From assembly GCA_016169945.1 (NCBI GenBank), contig JADLSH010000355.1, forward strand, positions 1,917,501 to 1,981,500: a stretch of 64,000 nt of DNA, read 5' to 3'. Shown here piece after piece: positions 24,480-35,056 of the stretch (positions within the stretch are counted from its first letter, which is position 1; each line of letters starts with the position of its first letter). Below the pieces are notes generated by a model that saw only the letters and a list, made by a program, of their open reading frames with translations, was not told the DNA's origin and did no database searches. The position numbers and the translations under genes were made by a program. Source of the stretch: Trachythela sp. YZ-2020. Lineage: Eukaryota > Cnidaria > Anthozoa > Malacalcyonacea > Clavulariidae.

Positions 24480-25700
24480 TATACCTAACCCCACAGAGTG
24501 CATTACTGAACTAAACCAGAGCCTTTCTCCATCCTGTTAAGGAAACGGTTAACTCACTTGTATTACAAGCGGTATTGAGATTGGAAAGTATAGCTACTGC
24601 AAATACATCATAAGTGAGATCATAATTTTAAACTGATGAGAAGTTTTTTCCAATTCTGTGGAAGTAAATCGGATTGCAAAACACGAAACGTTACGAAACT
24701 GCAGAAGCAGGTTTATCACATGTATAGCCGGACACGGAACTTTTATATTGGTTTAACCGATTGCGAACAGGACAGCAGCTTCTTGAAAATGAATAACAAA
24801 GGAAATATATGTTACTCGTTTTCTGCCATTTTGGTTGTCACTGCAGTGGACACTTTTTATATATTTGTATATTCCTGGTCCAAAATTGAATATTTGGTGT
24901 TAATGCAGCCGCGTCAATGCAAGGTATTTTGTACCATTACAGTGTATGATATTGCTATAGTAAAAGCCGTCGTGGTTTGTGTCTGAGCTACCTGAAAAAT
25001 ATTAAAACACTTTGACGTTCTGAGCGAAGGTCCATTTTCAGAAAGTTTGTAGCATCCGCCATTATCAATAAACTCCTGACGAAAAGCCTTCGTCCGAAAC
25101 GTCAAAGCGGTCTTTCTTTATCAGGTAGTTCAGAAACGAACCACGGCAGCTTAACCATAGACATAATTTAGTTGGCCGCTTTTCTATTTATAGTGAAGAT
25201 TACATATTATAGGCTATAATTGTTATATTTTTGTCCGAATATTCTCTATCGTCTATCGACCACACACTAGTCTATAGTCTATACCTAGATATACGAGTCG
25301 GAAGTTAAATCGAATAAATATATTGAGGTCATACTGTCAAAAATAGACAATATATTCGTTTCCCTTCCGTATACGTACTTAACTCTGACACCCACGGCCA
25401 CGCTTCAAAACTTGTGATGCAATTATTAAAATGGCACGTGCCCTCATAGTCCTTACGTCTTTTAAGAGAAAGAGTTTTAAGGAAGGAATATGTCATAATA
25501 TATAGGATATATTCTAAATTACTTTCAAAGATTGAGTGTATATATATCTAGCAGCTAGGGCTCTTAATTATAAATAAGTTTAATTAGGCATATAATTTTT
25601 TATCCAAACTCCTCCTTTTCAGTATTCGATTACGAATTCAGGATTTTGTGAAAACGCGTGTAGTGTAAGACCAGAATTAAGTGCAAAAATTTGGAAACCA
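24480..25700. repeat. Left arm of a diverged inverted duplication around IL-17-like gene 3
   Basis: Several colinear matches are found in reverse complement at 29040-29880: CTCTGACACCCACG..CACGCTTCAAAAC, GATGCAATTATTA, GTCCTTACGTCTTTTA, ATAAGTTTAATT.GGCATATA and AGACCAGAATTAAG. The order is kept, so the two segments are arms of one inverted duplication, interrupted by later insertions. Confidence 0.6.
24966..25152. mobile_element. Small TIR element with hammerhead-like motif
   Basis: The ends GCCGTCGTGGTTTGTGTCTG and TTCAGAAACGAACCACGGCAGC are inverted repeats. Inside, CTTTGACGTTCTGAGCGAAGG is mirrored by CCTTCGTCCGAAACGTCAAAG. The phrase CTGACGA..GAAAC..GTC resembles the core of minimal hammerhead ribozymes described in Penelope-like retroelements, but the folding was not tested. 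A related end lies at 19912-19940. Confidence 0.55.
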
Positions 25701-26652
25701 ATTTACTCTTACATATATAACATGCACTGAGGGCTATATCCATCCCGTCTACGGGTTCAATACAATGTATAACTAAATGGTTTGGTATCTAGGAAGAGTT
25801 TACCGGCGGAACTCTATGTCAGCATTTGAAATCGCTATTTAAATTAGAGTTAGAGTGACGTCGTCAGAAATGTTCAGTTTGTCTATACTCTTGATTGAAA
25901 CTCAAGACTTAAGTGTAGGTCCTTGACATGTGACGCAGAGAGTGGTGTGAATGAAGCTGAATGAAAAGCTGTTTGGTGATTGGGATACATGCAATTATTT
26001 TAATGGCGCGGGTGGCGGCGTGCCCTTACTCTTATTTACGTCGACGTCTTTTAGGAGTAAGAGTTGTATTAGCTAGGACGGAATAGGATATATATTCTAA
26101 AGTACTTTCAAGATCGAGTTCAAATTAATAGAATCTTTGTCAAATAGATTTAATTGGCATATATGCGAAAACAAGTATACCTGTCCTATTAAGGTAAAAA
26201 CTTAGAATATGGGAATTTTTCAATGAGAAGTTATTTTGTAAAACTATTTTTGGATTTAAATTTATTGAAAAAAAAAATTCAGTTACAAGTTAAATGTGTT
26301 CATCAAGACATCAACCTTATTTCCTTTACTATAAAATTGATTGCAGTATCGTCTATATTTAAATCAATTTACTAGATTTACATGTATGTAAATTACTTTC
26401 TTTTACTTCACAGAAATTGACATTTTTAATGCCTATGGCTATGTATGGTAATAATTTGTTCCAAGTTATATGATCAAGCGATATTTGTATTTTACTGACA
26501 ACCATTATAAAAAATGGTGACTGCACGCATATGCATGGGCGGCAAAATATATAAAATTCTATCTTACCAACAAAAAAATATGGTCCTAAAATTTGTAACT
26601 TATTATTTTAAAATTTCGTTCCAAACCATTTTGTACTATTATGGGTACTGTT
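25701..26652. other. 3' flank of IL-17-like gene 3, no gene
   Basis: Bases 26280-26430 match the broken 3' flank of gene 2 and include the empty site for the 5.2-kb insertion. A segment at 26165-26265 is found inverted at 28180-28255. No coding sequence is recognised. Confidence 0.45.
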
Positions 26653-27205
26653 TCATATATCATACACGAATGCAATCGGCAATGATACCAGTTTCCAGGC
26701 CCAAACCACCTCCCCGGTCTTGCAGTCATGACGTTGCACCAATACATTATGGTTATATACGATTCGTCTGCATTTTGTCAGGTCACAATTATCACACTTC
26801 GCTTCAGCGATTGTTATAGGCTTTCGGGCCGTTTCACTGTTGGCGCTCCATGTCCAAGGACATTTATTAGTCCCTGGCGTTCCCCGTGTGACCCCACTGT
26901 GACTGTTGGCACCTCCAGTTCCAACCAGTGATTTTTGATGGCGTTCTTTTACGAACAAGAAGTTATCCCTGTAATAGGTGATGTTTCCACGTTTAGGCTG
27001 AGAAGTTCTCGTCTTGCAAATCTTGCCTTCAACGCAGACAAAAGCAAGCAGGAAAAATACACAAGCCTATAGAAAAAGGAATACTTTAGAATTTGATGTG
27101 TAATACATCATATAGAATTATATTCAAATTAGAACATTTTAAATCACTATTACACCAAACTAAAAGTAGTTTTTGACCTACCAAATATTTAGCAATGTCA
27201 CACAT
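26653..27205 (-). CDS. IL-17-like secreted cytokine, gene 3 (two exons, 145 aa)
   Basis: Exon 1 is 27182-27205 (MCDIAKYL) and exon 2 is 26653-27066 (138 codons with stop), GT/AG, phase 0. The short 115-bp intron replaces the longer introns of genes 1 and 2. The signal core is ACVFFLLAFVCVEG. The mature chain has KICKTRTSQPKRGNITYYRD, the longest linker of the three (LVGTGGANSHSGV region), then CPWTWSAN, RKPITIAEAKC, VLVQRHDC and LPIAFVYDI. From CPW on it differs from gene 2 at 7 of 69 residues. All six mature cysteines are shared across the trio. The first exon is unrelated to MEWLL of gene 1, so exon 1 has been exchanged during family growth. Confidence 0.78.
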
Positions 27206-27386
27206 TATCGATTCTTGAATCCGAACTTGAAAAAACTCCAAACCTTTTTCAATTGCAGAACACACCTATGTACTCTTATATTCCACTGAGACTTTTTCAA
27301 ATGAGCGAATTTTTCACCGTTCCTTGTATTGTTACAACTCGTTTGCTATGTGCTGTATGCCTATGGCTATGCTGGAATTTGTGACG

Positions 27387-27394
27387 CTTTTATA
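27387..27394 (-). promoter_or_regulatory. TATA box of IL-17-like gene 3
   Basis: The minus strand reads CTATAAAAGCG, about 182 bp before the ATG at 27205. It aligns with the distal promoter of gene 2 (20460-20467), and the sequence between TATA and ATG is also conserved. Confidence 0.55.
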
Positions 27395-27841
27395 GAAAAA
27401 ATCGATCGAAAATCGTGCCCGTCGGAACTAGTTCAAAAAAGGATGTGTTTTCCACAAATTTCTTTATCATGTTTAAAGCAAACTTTTCGAGAACTACTCC
27501 AAAATCGCTCGCAAAATTTTCCCAGAAGTTGCAATTCTTAAATTTGAGATTCTTTAGTTGAACTATTTATTGTGTAAAGTTTTAAAATGTTTAAAATTGA
27601 TGGGTTTGTCAGAAATTTAACACCGTCGATGATACGCTACCATACGCCCACATATAGGCACAAAGCTAAAACGGGCAAAGGCTCTTTGAGGGGAGATAGC
27701 AATCATTATAAAATTACGTGGGTAATGATTGTTGAAAATAGCTATAGGAATATTTTATATCAATATCCTATCGCTTTGATATATTAACTATAATATTCTT
27801 TATGATTATTTAAGTTCCTATATAGATTAAAGCTTTAATTG

Positions 27842-27910
27842 TTTCACTAAGTCTAAGCACTATCGTGCAGCAGATGGTGATCAACCTGCAGTTATCAGAG
27901 TGAGAAAATA
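27842..27910. repeat. Dispersed 65-bp repeat, copy 3
   Basis: Contains GCACTATCGTGCAGCAGATG followed by TCAACCTGCAGTTATCAGAG. Matches copies at 20901, 22004 and 34992. Confidence 0.6.
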
Positions 27911-29039
27911 GCCTTCGCTCTTCGCATTATATATATACCCATGTCCATGGCATGCATGTCCCATCTCACAAGTAAAATGTAAGAAAACAAGTAAGATATA
28001 TTCTGTATTAATAGAAATTCTGACACTGTCTCTGAATTTAAAAGCGATTTCAAATGCAGGTATTTAGATTTTGCTTGATTTTTATCTTCAGGCATTCAAA
28101 GAAGGTTTCAATCCGTAACTAACACACCCATAAAGAGTTCCTCCGTGATCAACTTGCTCCAAGCCTGCGTTTTGCAATCCAAAAATAGTTTTATAAAATA
28201 ACTTCTACTTTATAAGTTTTTACCTTAATAGGATAGGTACTTGTTTCCGCAGAGTTTTCATGCATACTAAATTTCCCTTGTACTATGGAATTCAGGGAAA
28301 CTGTTTCCCTATACCAAACTTTCCGAGTTACACATTGTTCTGAACCTAACAGAGTGACAGGATTGAAAGTCCCTACAGTGTATGGCTACATGTTTTATAT
28401 GTACTGTAATTAATGCAATCTGGGAGGTAGGTCAGTTAAAAAGTGCGGTAATTTTTTGACAATGTCTCTAATTTAAAAAGCGATTTCAAATTTGCATATA
28501 CCCTTTTAGAATTCCGGTAAACTGTTCCTACATCATGTTATATTTATACCAGAAAAAGGCACCAGATTTCAAAGTCATAGATCAGTATATTATGCAGAAT
28601 CAATGATCATATATGACATTGAAATAAAGTCGGCTTTAGAGCTTGCATGGAGTCTCAAAAATCTCGTTCATTCATATATCGAATTTCAACAGGATATTAT
28701 GATTTCTATATTTTTCCATTCTCTCTATCATTTTCTATGGCTACCACGTACGACCCATGTCGGATCACGGAGCACAGCTATTGGGCAGAAGGGTTAGTTT
28801 TTGGTAAAGAATGGAAACCGGAGTACTCGGAAAAAACCCTCGAAGCACAGGAAAGAACCGTGCAACCACAACTCTCCTTACATGCGTTTTCAAGCACATC
28901 AGGTCTGTAGAGCGAGGGAGTCACCCATCCAAGTAACAACACCTACATGCACTCGAGCTTCAATCATGTAGCAAAGTTAGCGCATAGTAATCGCCATTCA
29001 TAGGAACATTTATATGAAAAGTCACCGAATATGGTGATA
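27911..29039. other. Non-coding stretch with SINE-like fragment
   Basis: Bases 28795-28870 contain a GAATGGAAACCGGAGTACTC..CCCTCGAAGCACAGG phrase that recurs in introns near 48355, 59325 and 62430, so it is an interspersed repeat. The 87-codon open frame over it is therefore not a gene. The segment 28180-28255 is an inverted copy of 26165-26265. Confidence 0.45.
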
Positions 29040-29880
29040 CTTTAAATTTGTACTTCTTTCTTAATTCTGGTCTCACACTACGGTCAGTTTCACTGACTTG
29101 ATTTGATTTAATCACTTTGTTGCTCCCTATCTACGGATAATAACAAAGCAACTATGGTGGGGGCAAGTCCCAATTAAATATGACTCAGACTATATGGTCT
29201 ATGGTCTATACGGTCTATAGAATCCTCGAACTATAAGGAGGAGCTTATAGATATAAATAGATAAAATACTTATATGCCCAATTAAACTTATTTAATAAAG
29301 AACCTATATCTGGATCGTTGAAAGTACTTTAAAAGACGTAAGGACAAGCTCTATTATAATAATTGCATCACAATTATCAAACAAAGTTTTGAAGCGTGGG
29401 TGTCAGAGTTAAAGTTAAAGGAAGCGTATAGTCGTTCCCCAAATCCGTGTTTCTGAAAGAATTTCGGCATTTCGTGAACCAAAACACGCTCATATAAATT
29501 ATATAAGTGTCCATCTGTCAAGCAAAATTCCAGAAAAAGCGTATTATTATATGTATTGTATCTTAAATTTTCATTCACAAGGGCCTAGCTACTTGAGAAA
29601 CAAATTAAGTGTGGACTTTAAACAGCTGCAACATTAGCTAGCATTAAAATTGTCTGTATCGTACGTGTCCTTTCGTGTTTTGCAATCTGCAATGAAAAAC
29701 TTCCCATTGAAAAAACTGACTTCCGTGACCATGCGTGTTCTCCGCAGTATAATAGTATCATAGGTACATAAATGCAGTACTTTGCAATCTCATTACCGCC
29801 TCATGAGTTATGAATACAAATCCGGCAAACAGTTTCCCAATATTTACACTGTTCTGAACTCGACAGGACGAAATTAAAGA
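29040..29880. repeat. Right arm of the inverted duplication around IL-17-like gene 3
   Basis: The reverse complement keeps the order of the blocks in 24480-25700, with substitutions and gaps. The arms enclose about 3.3 kb containing the whole of IL-17-like gene 3. Confidence 0.6.
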
Positions 29881-31008
29881 CCTGATTCATGTTCAGTAAT
29901 ACACTCCCCGGGGGTCAAGTATATGATTGTTTAACAACAATGCGATATATATCGAGCCAGCATTGAGTTTATAGACAAGAAACAGGGCCCTGTTAGGTAT
30001 AATGTTGTCTGGTTTTGAAACTGTTTTGAAGACAAATAAAACTTCCCATGGGGCCATGGCAATGCATACAATTCTCCAATGTATAAAATATATATCTTTA
30101 ATTTTCTTTAGGGCTTTAAATGGATTATTAATACTATACACCAGCGAAATGAAACTGGTTCATCCGACCACATCTTTTCAAAACATAAGTCGTAATGATA
30201 AATGCATGTTAATGTACTGCATGTTCATATCTTTATATTATAGCTAGTGTTATATTTTCTGTTCTTCCCTAACGTTTTTAAAAATATCGCTTGTATGTAT
30301 GATATAGCTGTAGTTTAGAAGCGAGTTTTATATCCAATACAAAATATTTTCTTGTGACGACTTAACGCTTGTCTTCGAGGAATGCAGAACGTTGTGTGTT
30401 CAGTCAATTATATTACAGCTAGCTATTTATATTATCGTGCTAGTAAACCCTTGCTCGTATCATTTCTTACGGATCGGCATGAATTTGAATCACTCCATAC
30501 AGAGTCGTTCGTTAAAGTCCTCTGCTGTCGCACCCCCGCGAGTTAAAACGCACAAGTTGTACCAATGCTGTTTCATTCAATATTTGCTTTCTTCAGAGAT
30601 TTGAAAAGAGCACGGCCATAGGTATATTGAGGTGCACCTCTGGGTCTCTTTGATCGCACCCACGAAGATAGCATCTTCCTTGGTAACCGTGACCAAGGCA
30701 AGGCATTCGTGCTACCAAACAGTTGGTAACAGATGTACGTGTCGATACAAGTTGTGAGTGACAACCTTAATCTTGTAACAATTTGATAAAATGAGAACAT
30801 TTTACAAGTTGTTGACAAGTATTCTATACAAGTCTGTTGAGAACACATTTTGTTGACAAGATGTTAGATTTTTACGCGTGTCACCCTGCGAAAATGGCCC
30901 AACCAGTTCAGATAGATAATTAACCGAACTAGCTTTCATAAGATTCTAATAGTTATTAATTATTAATTATAATAAGATTCTAATAGTTATTAGCAGAATC
31001 ATACTAGT
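29881..31008. other. Non-coding stretch, no gene recognised
   Basis: Open frames of 70-90 codons on both strands show no domain features and no splice partners. No repeat family was identified. Confidence 0.35.
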
Positions 31009-31284
31009 ATACTATTGCAAATACTGTAATTTGATTGGCTACGCTACTCGCTATCTAATTGTCGATAGATAGCGGAGTAGCGAAACAGCCATTTCCTCGG
31101 CGCGATTTTTAACGAATTTATCTCAATAAATTATCAAAAACGTTTTGAAATACTGTTTTCTTGCTGGTTTCTACTAAAACAATTAGATTATTCGCTCTCG
31201 ATTTCTATGAGATGATCAGTTCATTCGGGCTTCGCCCTCATCAACTATCACCTCGTAGAAATCTTGAGCTCATAATCTAATTGT
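31009..31284. mobile_element. Foldback MITE, CAATTAGA family, inverted copy
   Basis: Reverse complement of 8697-8961 with a handful of differences, including GATTGGCTACGCTACTCGC, the CCTCGGCGCGATTTTTAACG core, the GGGCTTCGCCC palindrome and the terminal TAATCTAATTG. Confidence 0.75.
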
Positions 31285-31925
31285 TAATTAATTATAATAA
31301 GAATCTGATAGTTAAACGCCAACGCATGAAATCTTGTCTTCTATCAATAAAGAAATCTTTTTTCAAATGCTTCAGTGCCTACTTGCTGTTCGCCAAAACG
31401 TTTAAACGATGGCAAAACGTAACTTGCAGTTGAACTATTTACTTCCTCCCCCCACTTTCCCCACTTAAAGGATGTTAAAATACCTCATGTCTGATTCAGT
31501 TCGATTCAGTTCTTTGAGTTGAAATTTCCCATAATTAAGTCACAAACGTCATCCACCGCCTATAGGAAAGGTTTAAAAGCACAAAAATTATAAATTATAT
31601 AAAATTAGTAAATAATTATATTAAATTAACAATTTTATCCCACACTTTTACGTTATTCGTTCAGTAGGTCAGTGTTCCTTTTCCCAAAGGATATGATACC
31701 ATCGTGATCGGCCATATAATTCACCGCTTACAACGTATGCGCCCACGTGTACTTGGCGAACGATGGTGCTCTTTTACTTTGTTTTAAGCATTGAACACGC
31801 CAACGTATGAAACATGGCCTTGTATTGACCATTGTATGAATTTTTTGAAGCTTTTTTCAGCATTACGTTGAAGGGTTTCACGTTGAAGATGGAAATTCTC
31901 AGCGATTATATAAATTTATATACAT

Positions 31926-32290
31926 AGGCCCTCTGGGGAAGGAATCGAATCTGCGGCGCTCTGCTAACTGAGCTACAGAGTCCAGTTGCCATAAGCCGAC
32001 CACAAGTTCATGTGTATATAACTAGGGTCATCCGATGATAGCAGTCACAAGTGTATCGCATGATATATGGGTAAATATTCTAAATTTTGGGCATCTCGCT
32101 CGAACGAACGTTGAAGTGTTTTTGTAGATGGATATTTCGAGCGAAAATGATATACATATTTTCGACCTATTAACCAAGAGCAGTTGCGAAAAATGCATCT
32201 ATAGACCCCTGGCAGGAATTGAATCTGCGGTCCTGCGATTCCTGCCAGATTCCCCTGCGTTCAGAGCGCTATACAGGCGAACCGGCGATA
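31926..32290 (-). repeat. tRNA-derived SINE fragments
   Basis: On the minus strand 31926-31986 reads CTGTAGCTCAGTTAGCAGAG then GCAGATTCGATTCC. These are RNA polymerase III A-box and B-box sequences, but the anticodon arm is missing, so it is not a tRNA gene. A second related head, with GCAGATTCAATTCCTGCCAG, lies at 32200-32285. Both lie just upstream of the ShKT membrane-protein gene. Confidence 0.6.
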
Positions 32291-32601
32291 AATATAACTG
32301 CATGTCTGTTTTATGGAAACACCAGGTTCATTTTATATTTGGCAAAATAGACCTTTATTTTCTTGCGAAGTAAATATAAACGTGGTATTTTCCCAGGAAA
32401 CAAAACGACTTATAAACTATATGAGCTGCACTCGTGTAAAATCATCATCTGTATTAAAGCTCACGCCGCAATGTAATATGACCCATGTTTAACATCAAAT
32501 TCTCAGCGGGATTTAATGACACTTATCCGTACTCAATACCCCCTTTCTTCTCAAGCGTTTGCCTTTACAAGACTCGAGCTTTGTATTCGCGACTTTTATC
32601 C

Positions 32602-34868
32602 ATGAAAAAGGCATCTCGCAATTCGGTAAAGAAGGTAAAATCTTCTAGCGGTATGGGTCGTATTGTGTTTTACTCCGTCGCATTAATAGTCGGATGCTGT
32701 GCGGTTGCAGTCGTGCTCTTCGAGACAGAAGCTGGCCAAGAGTTAGTGGCGAAAGTTCGGGGTAAGGAATGGTCGAGTTCTCGGGCAAGCACAAGCGCAA
32801 AAGCGAAGTACACCGAGAGAAAACATTCGGAGAGTAAAACAAATAAAGAAAGTGCCGAGTCGAGGACAGCAGAGCAAGCAGAGAGCGCATTACCACGCGA
32901 GGAGAGTGTTTTGAATAGCGATAACAAAGACACGTCATCAAAACGAAGTGACGATTCAAACGAAGCGAAGCGTAGCGAATCGAGCAATGATGATGTTAGT
33001 GAAAATAATGAAGCTACTCGAGAGAATATGGCTAGCGAATCTGTGCCTGAAACCACCAGTGAAAACGGTAGAGAGTATGCAAGCGAGGCAGACTCAAAAG
33101 TAGACGAGACCACGGCTAATACAGACAGCGGTGATTCCAATAAGGGGAAAGAGGAATGGGAACAAATTGACGAACAAATTGACGAAGATGAACCGGTTGA
33201 GGAACAGGACAAACAAGTTAAGGAACAGGACGAACCAGTTGAACAGGATGAGAAACAAGAAAAACAAGTTGAGGAACAGGACAAACCAGTTGTGGAAATG
33301 GAAGAACCAGTTGGAGAACAGGCTGAGGAACAAGGAGAATTTTTGGAAGAAGGAGAAATGAATAACGAAGGGCAGGATGGGAATATGGACGAAACGGAAC
33401 AAAATGTTTCTGAAGAAATGAATGAAATGGAAGAAAAACAACAGGAAGAAGAGAATGGCAAAATGGACGAAGTGGATGGCAGTGAAATGGAAGAAGAAGA
33501 AACCATCAATGTTGGTGATAGTTTGGCTGAACTGGAAAAAGAGAGGACGACAGAGATTAAGAAAGTTAAGGAAGAAAAGAAATTAGAGGAAGAACGTTAC
33601 GATCCGATTCCTGAACCAGAAGGACCACCCATTGATCAAAGTCCTGTGGATGCTCGACGTGGTTTGAGAGGTGATTATGGTCGAAAAGGTAGGATGAAAG
33701 GTTTGGTGGTTGTTTTATAATAGAGTCTAAGACCCTTTAAGGCTGATTTACACTGTTGAAGTTTATCAAAGCATGCTTTGGTCAAAGTGTATGAAAGTGT
33801 ATGAACCTCTTTCGAAGACCTAATTTGGTTTACACTATCGTGGTATGTTTAGTCAAAGTGGTATTTTTAGTCAAAGCATGCTTTGATCAAAGTGTATGAC
33901 AGTGTTAACCTCTTTCAAAGACCTAATGTTGGTTCACACTATCGTGGTATTTTTTGTCAAAGTGGTATTTTTAGTCAAAGTACTGTATATACTTTGATCA
34001 AAGCGACATTTCCTTGTCAAGTTTTCCTTGTCGACCGTACACACGAACAATTTTCCTTGTTGTTCAAAAGCTGGTACGACTAGCTTTAAGTAACTAGGGC
34101 TCCTTGTCAAGGAAACTTGTCCATTTTTTGTCATACACACGTGCAAAAAAGGAAAACTTGCTCGTCTGTACGGGGCTTTAATACTCGGAATAATTCCTGG
34201 ATCCGAGACAAAAATTTGCTTTCGAAATTTAGATTGTAAAGATGAAAGCAATAACTGTAAAGCTTGGGCACAGATTGGAGAATGCAAGAAGAATCCTGTC
34301 TGGATGCATGTCAATTGCAAGAAAAGCTGTGACGTTTGCAGTAAGTTAAAATTTGCTTTATGTAATCATGTTTCTGTAAAGATCTTAGATTCTTAGTTAC
34401 ATGTAGCTCAAAAAGTTGTGAAGTAGCGTAATTATTTTAAAGTGCTACTGACCCTCAACATTATTTTTGTATACAGTATATGTGCAATATTTGTATCATT
34501 CTGAGAAGGAATGTAATATATTTTTATAGTAAAAATCCTCATCTTGATCAGCTTTTTCACTGTCAAAGTTACCGGATATGATGTCATTAGGTGACTTCAT
34601 CTAATGACATCACATCTAGAAACTTTGACAGTGGATGAGGATTTTTTACTATAAAGATATATTGCATCTCTTCTCAGAATGATACAAATATTATACACAT
34701 ATACCAAAATAATTTTGAGGGTAGTAGCACTTTAAATATTTTCTTTTGTTTCTTCTAGGCTGCAGTGACAATAATACAAGTTGTGACGAATGGGCTAAAA
34801 CGGGTGAATGCAAAAAGAATGCAGAATGGATGAAACAAAATTGCATGAAAAGTTGTGAACAATGCTAG
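32602..34868 (+). CDS. Type II membrane protein with acidic stalk and two ShKT domains (434 aa)
   Basis: Three exons: 32602-33688, 34233-34340 and 34759-34868. Both introns have GT/AG borders in phase 1, and the joins keep frame to the stop. The N-terminus (MKKASRNSVKKVKSSSGMGR) is basic. Residues about 20-40 are hydrophobic (IVFYSVALIVGCCAVAVVLF) with no signal cleavage site, so a type II topology is inferred. A Ser/Lys/Glu-rich stalk follows, then a Glu/Gln-rich tract with roughly 8-residue units such as EEQDKQVK and EEQDKPVV. The end is two ShKT domains of about 36 residues, each with six Cys: DCKDESNNCKAWAQIGEC.. and SCSDNNTSCDEWAKTGEC... An in-frame upstream ATG at 32485 would add 39 residues. 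Without splicing the frame runs on to 33720 and loses both domains. The membrane-plus-acidic layout recalls junctin/ASPH N-termini, but I see no catalytic domain. Function unknown. Confidence 0.78.
33765..33985. repeat. Two-copy tandem repeat in intron 1 of the ShKT membrane-protein gene
   Basis: A unit of about 110 bp, TCAAAGCATGCTTTG..CAAAGTGTATGA..CCTCTTTC.AAGACCTAAT..CACTATCGTGGTAT, occurs twice in succession. Confidence 0.75.
34006..34180 (-). mobile_element. MITE family C, copy 2, in intron 1
   Basis: The right end AACTTGCTCGTCTGTACGGGGCTTT is the inverted counterpart of the left end of the copy at 4028. The left end is degraded. It lies 53 bp upstream of the first ShKT exon. Confidence 0.6.
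34436..34736. mobile_element. 300-bp foldback element in intron 2
   Basis: The sequence starts TTTAAAGTGCTACTGACCCT and ends with its reverse complement GGGTAGTAGCACTTTAAA. Long arms including TTTGTATCATTCTGAGAA, AGTAAAAATCCTCATC and CACTGTCAAAGTT match through to a short loop. It fills most of intron 2 of the ShKT gene. Confidence 0.8.
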
Positions 34869-34968
34869 ACACTATAGTAGTTATACAGTAAATATCTACT
34901 GTAATAGAAACAATTTCATTTTCTTAAGTGAACTGACGCCATATAACAGTGGCCTTAGGTATTTAAAT

Positions 34969-34974
34969 AATAAA
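34969..34974 (+). terminator. Poly(A) signal of the ShKT membrane-protein gene
   Basis: AATAAA about 100 bp after the TAG at 34868. It is the first canonical signal downstream. Confidence 0.5.
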
Positions 34975-34991
34975 TGTACACCATTGCATGG

Positions 34992-35056
34992 GTTTCACTA
35001 AGCACTATCGTGCAGCAGATGGTGGTCAACCTGCAGTTATCAGAGTGAGAAAATAA
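34992..35056. repeat. Dispersed 65-bp repeat, copy 4
   Basis: Nearly identical to 27842-27910, including GTGCAGCAGATGGTGGTCAA and CAGTTATCAGAGTGAG. Confidence 0.6.

Noticed and set aside
24636..24986. 116-codon open frame with several Cys
   Set aside because: It lies in the left arm of the inverted duplication, the right arm does not preserve the frame, and no motif is recognisable.
28647..28910. 87-codon open frame with EWKPEYSEKTLEAQ
   Set aside because: It covers an interspersed repeat phrase also present in introns at 48355, 59325 and 62430.
31926..31986. tRNA gene candidate on the minus strand
   Set aside because: A and B boxes are present but only a few bases separate the D-arm region from the T-arm region, so no anticodon arm exists; a SINE or tRNA fragment is more likely.
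32670..33509. Minus-strand Ser/Cys-rich and Phe-rich open frames of 279 and 115 codons
   Set aside because: Antisense shadows of the Glu/Ser-rich coding exon on the plus strand. The sense frame has a start, a membrane segment, a donor and in-phase ShKT exons.
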